64,000 nt of DNA from Ga0077536 sp035325705. Lineage in GTDB: Bacteria; Pseudomonadota; Gammaproteobacteria; Ga0077536. The notes below the pieces were generated by a model. It did not search any database and had not been told where the DNA came from. It was given only the letters and a program-made list of their open reading frames with translations. Below are positions 25,030 through 32,710 of the stretch, one piece after another. A program made the position numbers and the translations under genes. Location: the NCBI GenBank assembly GCA_035325705.1, contig DAOKZI010000019.1, positions 19,914 to 83,913 on the forward strand, written 5' to 3'. The stretch's first letter is position 1. Every line of letters starts with the position of its first letter.

Positions 25030-25571
25030 CACGGCGGCGGGTACCCGTGCTCGGCGAGGAGTTCGTCCATGTCGTCACCGACGCCATAGCCACAGATTGT
25101 GGCCGAGGTGTCGCACGACATCCAGGCGCGCCAGCAGTCCGGGCCGCTGATCCTCGGGCACGGTGACGATGACTTCGAGCGCCTGGTCGAACATCCGCAG
25201 CAGCGCGTCGAAGAGGCGTTCGTCCTGCAGACCGTACTCGTTGCTGAAGCCGCACGCACGCTCGCAGAAGAACACCATCAGTTCGGCCCGACCCTCGGGC
25301 TGGCCGGCAGCCTTGCTGTAGTCCGCGATCGCCTTCTTCGCCTTGGCCACCGAGATGTCCTGGTTCTTGAACACGTCGGGCCACAGCCAGCGGTCGATGA
25401 TGGCTTTGTACGGCTTCAGCACGTCTTCGCCGAGGCCGAAGCGGGCGTGCAGGAAGGCCTGGTTGTCCTTGCTGGCGGCATACAGGTCGTGGACCAGGGC
25501 AATCAATTCAGTGCGGTCGAAGTCGGCCAGTCGGCCTTCACGGCAGTCCAAGTGATGATGGGCTTCTTCAT
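25029..25571 (-). pseudogene. DUF6155-family gene with two frame disruptions
   Basis: The central frame encodes FDRTELIALVHDLYAASKDN, FLHARFGLGEDVLKPYKAII, WPDVFKNQDISVAKAKKAI and LMVFFCERACGFSNEYGLQD, which match DUF6155. This frame lacks a good start: an ATG at 25571 (MKKPIIT) is out of frame with it by two bases. At the other end the frame runs into a stop (HNLWLWRR) while the adjacent frame carries the expected tail YGVGDDMDELLAEHGYPPP ending at 25029. Small indels near 25550 and 25085 would restore one protein of about 180 residues. Function of DUF6155 is unknown. Confidence 0.7.
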
Positions 25572-25805
25572 ATTGCCGGTCAGCGGTTCCTCAAGCAGCC
25601 AAGCACTCGCGAAAATCCTCGCGGTGCGACTCAACGATGGGCGTGATGTCGTAGCTTCGCAAGGCATTCCGAACGGTATCGGCGCGGGTATTTGCGTTGC
25701 TGCCTTAAGCCGCTGACCGATCGAACCCGACCGCGCTTGCATCGCAGGAATCGATGCGCACCGGGAGATTCTGGGATCTAGCCGGAAGTATGTGAGAAGA
25801 GGATC

Positions 25806-25870
25806 TGGGACACCCGTCAATTCGATCGTCGAGCCGTGCCGCAGCATGCCACTGTGGAAAGTGGGTGTCC
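25806..25870. repeat. Short mobile-like element, copy B
   Basis: A 65-bp sequence starting TGGGACACCCGTCAATTCGA and ending GTGGGTGTCC. It shares the interior ATCGTCGAGCCGT..CCGCAGCAT with copy A at 15199 in the same orientation. Copies A and B bracket the whole Wadjet/toxin-antitoxin/decaying-gene segment. Confidence 0.72.
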
Positions 25871-25908
25871 TCGCGACGCTCGGAGGGATGTCCGGGTCTG
25901 CGTACCGG

Positions 25909-26385
<477 letters not shown>

Positions 26386-26532
26386 CGGTGTGCTCCTGGT
26401 GAAGGCTTGTGTCATTGTCGCCGATCGCGGAGCAACGGGATCCGAACGACGTAGCCGCGGGGTGCCGGAGGGGCGTTTGGTTCGGCGCCGTCCCTGGCAT
26501 GCGGATCCAGGCGTGTGGCTCTATGGTCGCTC

Positions 26533-26598
26533 TGGGACACCCGGCTATTCAACCGTGGAGTCGTGCCGCCGCATGACACTGCGAAAGGTGGGTGTCCC
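26533..26598. repeat. Short mobile-like element, copy C
   Basis: A 66-bp copy starting TGGGACACCCGGCTATTCAA and ending AAGGTGGGTGTCCC, diverged in the interior from copies A and B but in the same orientation. It lies in the 318-base gap 26386-26703, which otherwise holds only the ssrA terminator. Confidence 0.65.
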
Positions 26599-26662
26599 CG
26601 ACCTCCCGACCTTCACAATCTCGAAGCGCATGGCGATCACGTAAACGAACGAGCGTGCAAAC

Positions 26663-26696
26663 AAAAAACCCTCCCCGCCGTCAGGCGGGGGAGGGT
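26663..26696 (-). terminator. Intrinsic terminator of ssrA
   Basis: On the minus strand a GC-rich stem CCCTCCCCCGCC / GGCGGGGAGGG with a TGAC loop is followed directly by TTTTTTGTTT. It begins 7 bases after the tmRNA CCA end, exactly where the ssrA terminator is expected. Confidence 0.9.
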
Positions 26697-26703
26697 TACG
26701 GAT

Positions 26704-27336
26704 TGGTGGAGGCGGCGGGACAGTGGTACCCGGATCTTTCGACCCGGACTGGACTATGCCTTCATCCCGGTTGCCCGGGATGCGGAGCGTTTATCCGCCG
26801 TTAGGCGAATCCTGGGGATCGCTCATCCGTTGCCGGAACAGCGACTCCATGAGTCTCTACAGGGCAGCCCTGAGGTTGGCCCTCTTGCTACCCCTCGGCG
26901 TTGCCGTGCCGTGCCAATCAACACGGTTTAGGTTCCGCCGATGTGAGCTCCGTTTTCATCCGGCCTTCGCAGGCCGGCGCGACCCATTTGATCGAACCCG
27001 CGTCCGCAAGCCCTCTGCCGTCGGTTCTACATGCGTATCCCGTCTATTGTTTTAACCGGGCGCTACCCGACGGGCAGGGAAGACGTACGGCGATCCCTAG
27101 AACGTTTTAACGGATTGACCCCGGGCGGGCCGCACCGCGATCCGATGAGAAATGACGCCCGAAACCTGAACGCACCGGCACGGCTTCAGTCGGACGGCAC
27201 CCTACTGGGTATTAAGCAGCGAGTGCGTAGTTGTCGTCGTTGGCAACTATGTGGTTTGCAGTTGGATTTACGAGGTGCTCTGCCCCTCGGCATGCCCCTT
27301 CGGTTTCGCGACCCACGTCGAAACCAGGTCGCCCCC
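26704..27336 (-). ncRNA. ssrA: tmRNA (ssrA), interrupted by a group I intron
   Basis: The minus strand from 27336 reads GGGGGCGACCTGGTTTCGAC, the typical tmRNA 5' end, and 26704 is the last base of CCTCCACCA. The acceptor stem pairs GGGGGCG with CGCCTCC. The tag frame 27244-27212 encodes ANDDNYALAA and then TAA, directly before the first pseudoknots. The T-arm is split: GCGGGTTCGAT ends at 26991 and TCCCGCCGCCTCCACCA starts at 26720. Joining exons 27336-26991 and 26720-26704 gives a 363-nt RNA with a proper T-stem GCGGG/CCCGC. It rescues stalled ribosomes with SmpB, encoded 180 bases upstream on the same strand. Confidence 0.95.
26721..26990 (-). ncRNA. Group I intron in the tmRNA T-loop
   Basis: The 270-nt insertion has group I landmarks in order. 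The 5' exon end CGAT pairs through a terminal U-G with GTCG in the intron (P1), extended by C-G. A CCGGCC/GGCCGG hairpin follows (P2). GAGACTC and GCATAGTCC are the classic P7 strands. ATCCCGG-GCAA-CCGGGAT is P8 with a GNRA loop, and CCGGGTC-GAAA-GATCCGG is P9. The intron ends in G (base 26721) and the preceding exon base is T (26991), as splicing requires. It contains no ORF, so no homing endonuclease. Exact subgroup and P3-P6 pairings are not resolved. Confidence 0.88.
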
Positions 27337-27339
27337 TTG

Positions 27340-27412
27340 GGAAGTTCAAGCATACGCGCCGCTGCGCGTCGTGCCTACCGCTCAGATGGGGCTTCGGCCC
27401 GGAAGTTCAAGC
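27340..27412 (-). promoter_or_regulatory. ssrA upstream region with TTGAACTTCC direct repeat
   Basis: On the minus strand TATGCT (27354-27349) lies 12 bases before the mature tmRNA 5' end and could be its -10 element. The 12-mer GCTTGAACTTCC occurs twice, at 27412-27401 and 27351-27340, the second overlapping the putative start region. No convincing -35 is seen at 17 bases from TATGCT. Confidence 0.35.
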
Positions 27413-27515
27413 GGCGGCGGCGCGGGATTCTTCGTGGCCCCGAAAACGGCCGAAGCGTGGGCGGCGTAGCGGCACGCGGGACGGCGTCGCAGGACCGCGA
27501 GAACGACGGGCCGCG

Positions 27516-27995
27516 TCACCGCTTGCGCATCAGGCGCTGCTTGTCGCGCTGCCAGTCGCGCTCCTTCTCGGTGTCGCGCTTGTCGTGTTGCTTCTTGCCC
27601 TTGGCGAGGCCGATCTGGCATTTCGCGCGGCCCTTGCTCCAGTACAGCTTGAGCGCGACGGCCGAGTAGCCCTTGCGTTCGACGGCGCCGACGAGATGGG
27701 CGATCTCCTGGTCGTGCAAGAGCAGCTTGCGGGTGCGCTCGGGATCGGCCTCGACGTGCGTGGAGGCCGAGGAGAGCGGCGTGATCAGCGCGCCGAGGAG
27801 GAAAGCCTCGCCGTTCTTCAGCAGGACGTAACAGTCGCGTAGCTGCACTTTGCCCGCGCGCAGGCTCTTGACCTCCCAGCCCTCGAGCACGAGGCCCGCT
27901 TCCAGCCGTTCCTCGATGAAGTAATCGTGGTAGGCCTTGCGATTCTCGGTGATGAGGCTATCGGTACGCGCGGCGGACTTCTTCGGCTTGTTCAT
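27516..27995 (-). CDS. smpB: SsrA-binding protein SmpB
   Basis: The 159-residue protein binds the tRNA-like domain of tmRNA and places it in the empty A site of stalled ribosomes. Family landmarks are ITENRKAYHDYFIEER near residue 15, GWEVKSLRAGKVQLRDCYV around 39-57, and the basic C-terminal tail KGKKQHDKRDTEKERDWQRD that inserts into the mRNA channel. Length is normal. It lies directly upstream of ssrA on the same strand, and the kinase gene begins 67 bases further upstream. Confidence 0.97.
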   Translation of the reverse strand: MNKPKKSAARTDSLITENRKAYHDYFIEERLEAGLVLEGWEVKSLRAGKVQLRDCYVLLKNGEAFLLGALITPLSSASTHVEADPERTRKLLLHDQEIAHLVGAVERKGYSAVALKLYWSKGRAKCQIGLAKGKKQHDKRDTEKERDWQRDKQRLMRKR

Positions 27996-28062
27996 GAGAC
28001 GACGGATACGCGGGGCGGCCAGTATAGCAGCGACGATCGCCGCCGCCGCGCGCGGCGCCGCC

Positions 28063-30483
28063 TCAGCGGCGCTGCTGGAAGGCGAGCAGGGCCTGCTTGA
28101 TCAGCGTGTTCAGGAGCTTCAGCTCCTGCACCTTGAGATCCAGTCGCTCGCCGACCTTGTCGGCGTAGACGAGACCGATGCAGCTACGGTTCGCCGTCAG
28201 CGGGAACAGCAGGATCGAGCGCGGGGCAGCGAGCTCGCGACACCAGGCGGGGATCTTGTCGCGATACTGGCCATGCTCGACGTCCAGAATCACGAAGTCC
28301 TTGCCGCGGCGCGCCGCCTCGTTGAAGACGTCGTCCTCCGGCCCGGCGCGGAAGCCGAACTTCGGCATGATGTCCTCGACTTGCGCGCCGAAGCCGAAGC
28401 GTGCCTGGAGCGCGCCGCGCTTGGGATCCCGGATCAGCAGCAGCACGCGCGTGAAATCCATGCCGCGATAAAAGGATTCGAGCACCATCGTGAAAATCTG
28501 GTTGACCGGCGTGCCTTCGAGCAGCGCATTGGTGAGCTCCGCTATCGCGTTGACGAGGAAAGTCTTGCGCGCGTCGGTCGCGATCTCCTCGGACGCGGCG
28601 TCGGCGATGTCGACGGCGCGCGCACCGGCCTCGCCGCCCGCGGCCGCGGGCGCGGCGGCGCCGGCCGCCGCCGGCCGCAGGCGCTTGACGACTTTCTTGA
28701 AGAAGCTCGCGGACTCGACGTCGAGCGCGAGCACGCCCGCATAGTCGCGCGTCGCCTCGACCGCGCGTCCCACCGCCTCGCGCAGCTCCTTCGGACTCAG
28801 ATCGACGCTCGCGCGATAGCGCTCGCCGAGCTTCAGCAGCTTCTGATCGAGCTCGGCGTCGCCGCCTGCGTGGCCGACCGCATCGGCAACGTCGTTGGCG
28901 AAGGCTGCGAGCTGCGCCACGGTGCCGGCCGGCGTGTTCGCGGCTTGCAGCCGGCCTTCCCGCGGCGGCGTCATCGCCTGCAGCAGGCGCTCCGGAAAGT
29001 TCCACTGCCGCGCGACCGCGACGCCGAACTCCGCATAGCCCGTGCCGAGCGCTTCGCGCGCCGCGGCCGCCTCGCTGAGGCCGCGGCTCGCGACGAGACG
29101 CTGGATTTCGTCGAACTCCTCGGGAAAGTAGTAAATGGCGAGGTGACGGCCGAGTCGATGCAGCATGCCGGCGATGAAGCTTTCCTCGCCGTCGATACCG
29201 CGCCGCCCGCGTGCGAAGTCCCGGGCCAGCACGCCGCTCAGAAAGGACGCGCAAGCCGCGTCCTTCAGGGCTTCCGCCTGCTGGCCGTTTTTCAGATGCT
29301 CGAAAATGGCGATGCTGAGCGCGGCGGCGCGTATCGCGTCGAAGCCCAGGATCAGCACGGCGCGCGAAACGGTGCCGATCGAGCCGCCGTACTGGCCGTA
29401 GACCGCGGAATTGACCAGCCGCAGCAGCTTCGAGGTCAGCGCATAGTCCTTGAGGATCAGCGAGGCCAGCTCGTTGACGTCGTCGGACTCGGGACGGCCG
29501 CACTTTTGATTCAGCTCGACGATGAGGCGCGAGACGGCGGGGAAGTCCGGCTTGCGCTGGATGCGCCGGAGCAGGAAATCGATCGCCGCGGACTGGCCGC
29601 TCCTGGCGACGGGCGCCGTTTGCTCGGGCGCGAGATAGGCCTCGATCGCCGCGGCCATCTCACCGGCGCTGCGGTGGCGGCTCGCCGGATCTCGTGCGAT
29701 GGCCTTCATGACTAGCGCGTCGAGCCGCTCGTCGACCTGGCGATCGACGGCCGAGGGCGGCGGGATCGGGTCGTGCACGATCTTGAACATCACCGCCATC
29801 GGATTCTCGGCCTCGAACAACCGTCGGCCGCTCAGCAGCTCGTGGAGAATGACGCCGATGGCGTACACGTCCGAGTGCGGCCCGATCTCGCCGTTGTCGA
29901 GCACTTCGGGCGGCAGGTAGTTCACGGTGCCGACGATTTCGCCCGTCGCGCGCGCGCTGCCGCTGCTCGTCTGGGATCCGCCCGCGGCGAGCAGCGTCGA
30001 CACGCCGAAGTCGAGGATGCGCGGGCCGTCCTGATCGTCGACGAGGATGTTAGAAGGGCTCAGATCCCGGTGCAGCAGACCCTGGCCGTGCGCGTAAGCG
30101 ACCGCCTCCAGCACGCGCTGGACGATGCGCAGCGCGCGATGCGCGGGCAGGCGCTCGGCGCCGCCGATGTAGCGAGCGAGCGGCAGGCCGGGCGCATACT
30201 GGTAGACGAGATAGGGCGTGCTGCCGGCGAGGTCGATCTCGTACAGGGGCACGATGCCGGGATGATCGAGCCGCGCGACGTGGCGCGCTTCCTGGATCAG
30301 CCGCGCGGGATCCCGATGACCGCGCCGCAGGGTCTTCAGCGCCACCTGCCGGTCGAGCTCGGGATCGCGCGCGAGGTAGACGCGGCCCTGGCCGCCCGTG
30401 CCGAGTACGCGCAGAGGCTCGAAGCGGCCGATCCGAGCCGGCAGCGGCTGAGTCCTGGACGTGGCGCTGGCGGCGCTGCTCAT
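28063..30483 (-). CDS. Serine/threonine kinase - HDOD - GAF fusion protein
   Basis: The 806-residue cytoplasmic protein has three parts. Residues 20-285 are a Hanks-type kinase: glycine loop VLGTGGQGRVYLARD at 27-40, Lys50, HRDLSPSN at 138-145, DFG at 158-160. Residues about 305-510 form an HDOD domain (RLIVELNQKCGRPES, LLRLVNSAVYGQYG, ILGFDAIRAAALSIAIF, MLHRLGRHLAIYYFPEEF). An Ala-rich linker follows, then a GAF-like C-terminal region (about 655-806: MDFTRVLLLIRDPKRGALQARFG). All kinase catalytic residues are present and no transmembrane helix is visible. HDOD-kinase proteins are signalling proteins of mostly unknown targets. It separates smpB from ratA, which are often neighbours. Confidence 0.92.
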   Translation of the reverse strand: MSSAASATSRTQPLPARIGRFEPLRVLGTGGQGRVYLARDPELDRQVALKTLRRGHRDPARLIQEARHVARLDHPGIVPLYEIDLAGSTPYLVYQYAPGLPLARYIGGAERLPAHRALRIVQRVLEAVAYAHGQGLLHRDLSPSNILVDDQDGPRILDFGVSTLLAAGGSQTSSGSARATGEIVGTVNYLPPEVLDNGEIGPHSDVYAIGVILHELLSGRRLFEAENPMAVMFKIVHDPIPPPSAVDRQVDERLDALVMKAIARDPASRHRSAGEMAAAIEAYLAPEQTAPVARSGQSAAIDFLLRRIQRKPDFPAVSRLIVELNQKCGRPESDDVNELASLILKDYALTSKLLRLVNSAVYGQYGGSIGTVSRAVLILGFDAIRAAALSIAIFEHLKNGQQAEALKDAACASFLSGVLARDFARGRRGIDGEESFIAGMLHRLGRHLAIYYFPEEFDEIQRLVASRGLSEAAAAREALGTGYAEFGVAVARQWNFPERLLQAMTPPREGRLQAANTPAGTVAQLAAFANDVADAVGHAGGDAELDQKLLKLGERYRASVDLSPKELREAVGRAVEATRDYAGVLALDVESASFFKKVVKRLRPAAAGAAAPAAAGGEAGARAVDIADAASEEIATDARKTFLVNAIAELTNALLEGTPVNQIFTMVLESFYRGMDFTRVLLLIRDPKRGALQARFGFGAQVEDIMPKFGFRAGPEDDVFNEAARRGKDFVILDVEHGQYRDKIPAWCRELAAPRSILLFPLTANRSCIGLVYADKVGERLDLKVQELKLLNTLIKQALLAFQQRR

Positions 30484-30668
30484 CGGGGCGGCATGCGAAT
30501 TGGCCTCGAACGACAGTGGAAAATAGCGGCTCGCCGATCGCTGTCTTGAGCAGACGATGAGCGCGCCGCGGGCGGCCGCCGTCCCGTTCCGCCGCTCGCC
30601 GGGGCTCGTTATGATGAGGATGCCGCAGCGCAGCGCCCGCGGCCGAGCTCGTTCACGACGCGATACCG

Positions 30669-31103
30669 ATGCCCCTCATCAAGCAATCCGAACTGGTCCC
30701 CTATACCGCCGAAGAGATGTTCGCGCTGATCGCGGACGTCGAGACGTATCCCGAGTTCCTGCCGGGCTGCGAGCGCTCGTGGATCGAATGGCGCGACGGC
30801 AATCGTTTTCGTGCCGGCATGGCGGTCCGCAAGGGCAAGGTGGCTTTCAGCTTCCGCACCGAGCAGAGCCTCGAGCCGCCGCTGCGGCTGGATCTGCGGC
30901 TCATCGAGGGGCCTTTCCGCAAGCTCCAGGGCGGCTGGCAGATCGCGCCGAATACGCTGGGCTGCCGCGTGTCGCTCACGCTCGATTTCGAATTCGAGAA
31001 TCGCCTGGTCGGCGCGGCGCTGTCGCCGGTGTTCAAGCTGATGACCGGCGCGCTCGTCAGCTCCTTCCGCGAGCGTGCGGTGAAGATCCATGGCCGCCGT
31101 TGA
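30669..31103 (+). CDS. ratA: RatA-family START-domain protein
   Basis: The 144-residue protein is a SRPBCC/COQ10-like RatA homologue: MPLIKQSELVPYTAEEMFAL, DVETYPEFLPGCERSWIE around 25-42, GPFRKLQGGWQI near 81 and LDFEFENRL near 105. In E. coli RatA was described as a toxin blocking 70S assembly, while close relatives (CoQ10-binding) act with ubiquinone. The gene overlaps rnfH by 14 bases and lies near smpB and bamE, the conserved gammaproteobacterial arrangement. I favour a housekeeping quinone- or ribosome-related role. Confidence 0.92.
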   Translation: MPLIKQSELVPYTAEEMFALIADVETYPEFLPGCERSWIEWRDGNRFRAGMAVRKGKVAFSFRTEQSLEPPLRLDLRLIEGPFRKLQGGWQIAPNTLGCRVSLTLDFEFENRLVGAALSPVFKLMTGALVSSFRERAVKIHGRR

Positions 31104-31374
31104 GCTGCTGCGCGTCGAAGTGGCCTACGCGGGCGAGCGGATCTCGAGCCGGGTCGCGCTCGACGTGCCGGCCGGCACGACGGTGCGCGGCGCGATCGAG
31201 CGCGCGCGCGTGCTTGCGCGCCACCCGGAGATCGATCTGTCGCGCTACGCGGTGGGTATCTTCGGCACGCGCTGCAGCCTTGAGGACCTCGTCAGCGACG
31301 GGGCGCGAGTGGAAATCTACCGGCCGCTGCTGCGCGATCCGAAAGAAGCGCGCCGCCAGCGCGTGCGGCGCTGA
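31090..31374 (+). CDS. rnfH: RnfH family protein (RatB)
   Basis: This 94-residue ubiquitin-like beta-grasp protein has VEVAYAGERISSRVALDVPA at the start, the GTTVRGAIERARVL segment, and YAVGIFGTRCSLEDLVSDGA..VEIYRPLLRDPKEARR at the end. This RnfH/RatB signature includes the basic DPKEARRQR tail. Its function is unknown. It overlaps ratA and is convergent with bamE, 25 bases away. Confidence 0.93.
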   Translation: MAAVELLRVEVAYAGERISSRVALDVPAGTTVRGAIERARVLARHPEIDLSRYAVGIFGTRCSLEDLVSDGARVEIYRPLLRDPKEARRQRVRR

Positions 31375-31399
31375 GGCCGCCTCTCGTACAAAGCTCTCT

Positions 31400-32038
31400 T
31401 CAGTGCGCGCTCGAGGTGTCCTCGTCGTCGCCGTCCTCGTCACGCCCGAAGATGCGCGCGAAGAAGCTTTTCTTTTTCTTGACCGGTGCGTCCGCGGGGA
31501 CGACGACTTCCGGGACCTTTTCTTTTTCCTCGTCGTCCTCCGCCTCGGCGCCGGCTTTCGTCGTGCCGTCGCCGACAAACGGCAACGCGTCCGCCATCTT
31601 GCGCAATACGCCGCGCTTCTGACCCGGCACCTCCACCGACTGGTCCTGCCGCATGTCGACCTCGATCGGGCCGGCGGCCGGCTTGACGCCGCCCTCGACG
31701 CGGACGAGCTTGTCGTCGGCAAAGAACAGCGTCACGCGACGCATTTCTGCATTCTTGTGTCCAGGCTGGAAGGTGTACACGTAGTCCCAGCGATTGGAGT
31801 GGAAAGTATCGGTGATGGCCGGCGAGCCCATGATGAAGTTGACCTTCTTCTTGTCCATGCCGGGTTCGAGCTGGGCCAGCATCTCCTGCGTGATCACGTT
31901 GCCCTGCTGGACGTCGACGCGATAGGCGAAGGGTATGTTGCGCAGATCGGGCAGATCCGGACGCTGGCAGCCGGCGAGCATGATGCCGAAGACCGCGCAG
32001 CACAGCGGGAATAACCTTCGAAAGCTTGGGCGAATCAT
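31400..32038 (-). CDS. bamE: Outer membrane assembly lipoprotein BamE
   Basis: A lipoprotein signal peptide ends in LAGC with Cys24. The SmpA/OmlA domain follows (NVITQEMLAQLEPGMDKKKV, FIMGSPAITDTFHSNRWDYVYTF, RRVTLFFADDKLVRVEG). BamE helps the Bam complex insert beta-barrel proteins. At 212 residues it is longer than E. coli BamE (about 113): a C-terminal extension from about residue 125 is rich in Glu, Lys and Asp (EAEDDEEKEKVPEVVV, KKKKSFFARIFGRDEDGDDE). The extension looks disordered and is of unknown purpose. It is divergent from fur. Confidence 0.95.
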   Translation of the reverse strand: MIRPSFRRLFPLCCAVFGIMLAGCQRPDLPDLRNIPFAYRVDVQQGNVITQEMLAQLEPGMDKKKVNFIMGSPAITDTFHSNRWDYVYTFQPGHKNAEMRRVTLFFADDKLVRVEGGVKPAAGPIEVDMRQDQSVEVPGQKRGVLRKMADALPFVGDGTTKAGAEAEDDEEKEKVPEVVVPADAPVKKKKSFFARIFGRDEDGDDEDTSSAH

Positions 32039-32271
32039 ATGAGTGTGGAGCGCGTCCTCGAGGATGGCGTGGCGCGAGTCCGGGACGGCCGCGCACCGGC
32101 GGCCAACGCGCGAACGATGATGCTAAGATGGCGCTGCTTCCGGGCGGCGGCGCGGAGCGACCGACGCGACGGACAGCCGCCGTCGTGCAAGGCGTCGCAG
32201 TATAGCCCATGACACTCGCGCGGCCACCAGGGGGCGTGCCCGCCGCGCGACGTAAACGGAGAGGCGTGCGG

Positions 32272-32691
32272 GTGGTAGATACGTTCGAACTGAAGAAGGC
32301 AGGGCTGAAAGCGACGCTGCCGCGGCTGCGTATCCTCGAGATCCTCGAGAAGAGCGGCGATCGACACATGAGCGCGGAAGAAGTCTATCGCGCGTTGCTC
32401 GAGGCCGGCGAGGACGTCGGCCTCGCGACGATCTATCGCGTGCTGACGCAGTTCGAGACCGCCGGCATCGTCGAGCGCCACAATTTCGACGGCTCGCACG
32501 CGGTGTTCGAAATCGCGCGCGGTCCGCACCACGATCACATGGTGTGCCTGGACAGCGGCGAGGTCGTGGAGTTCTTCGACGAGGAAATCGAGCGCCGCCA
32601 GCGTGAAATCGTCGCCGCTCACGGCTACGAGCTCGCCGATCACAGCCTGGTGCTGTATGTCCGTCGCAAGAAGGCGGCGGAAGGGCGCTGA
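32272..32691 (+). CDS. fur: Ferric uptake regulator Fur
   Basis: From the GTG at 32272 the product is 139 residues (VVDTFELKKAGLKATLPRLR), matching Fur start and length; GGAGAGG lies 8 bases upstream. An in-frame ATG at 32209 would add an atypical Arg-rich leader. DNA-binding helix SAEEVYRALLEAGEDVGLAT and the metal-site HHDHMVCLDSGEVVEFFD are clear. The CxxC zinc pair of E. coli Fur is C-L-D-S here and the second C-terminal pair is absent, as in Pseudomonas-type Fur. It represses iron-uptake genes when bound to Fe2+. Convergent with recN, 19 bases apart. Confidence 0.95.
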   Translation: MVDTFELKKAGLKATLPRLRILEILEKSGDRHMSAEEVYRALLEAGEDVGLATIYRVLTQFETAGIVERHNFDGSHAVFEIARGPHHDHMVCLDSGEVVEFFDEEIERRQREIVAAHGYELADHSLVLYVRRKKAAEGR

Positions 32692-32710
32692 CTTCGCGGG
32701 CCCGGCGTCC

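Noticed and set aside
26733..26990. Protein-coding gene (homing endonuclease) inside the tmRNA insertion
   Set aside because: Open frames across the 270 nt are short and overlap the conserved intron stems; none resembles LAGLIDADG, GIY-YIG or HNH proteins.
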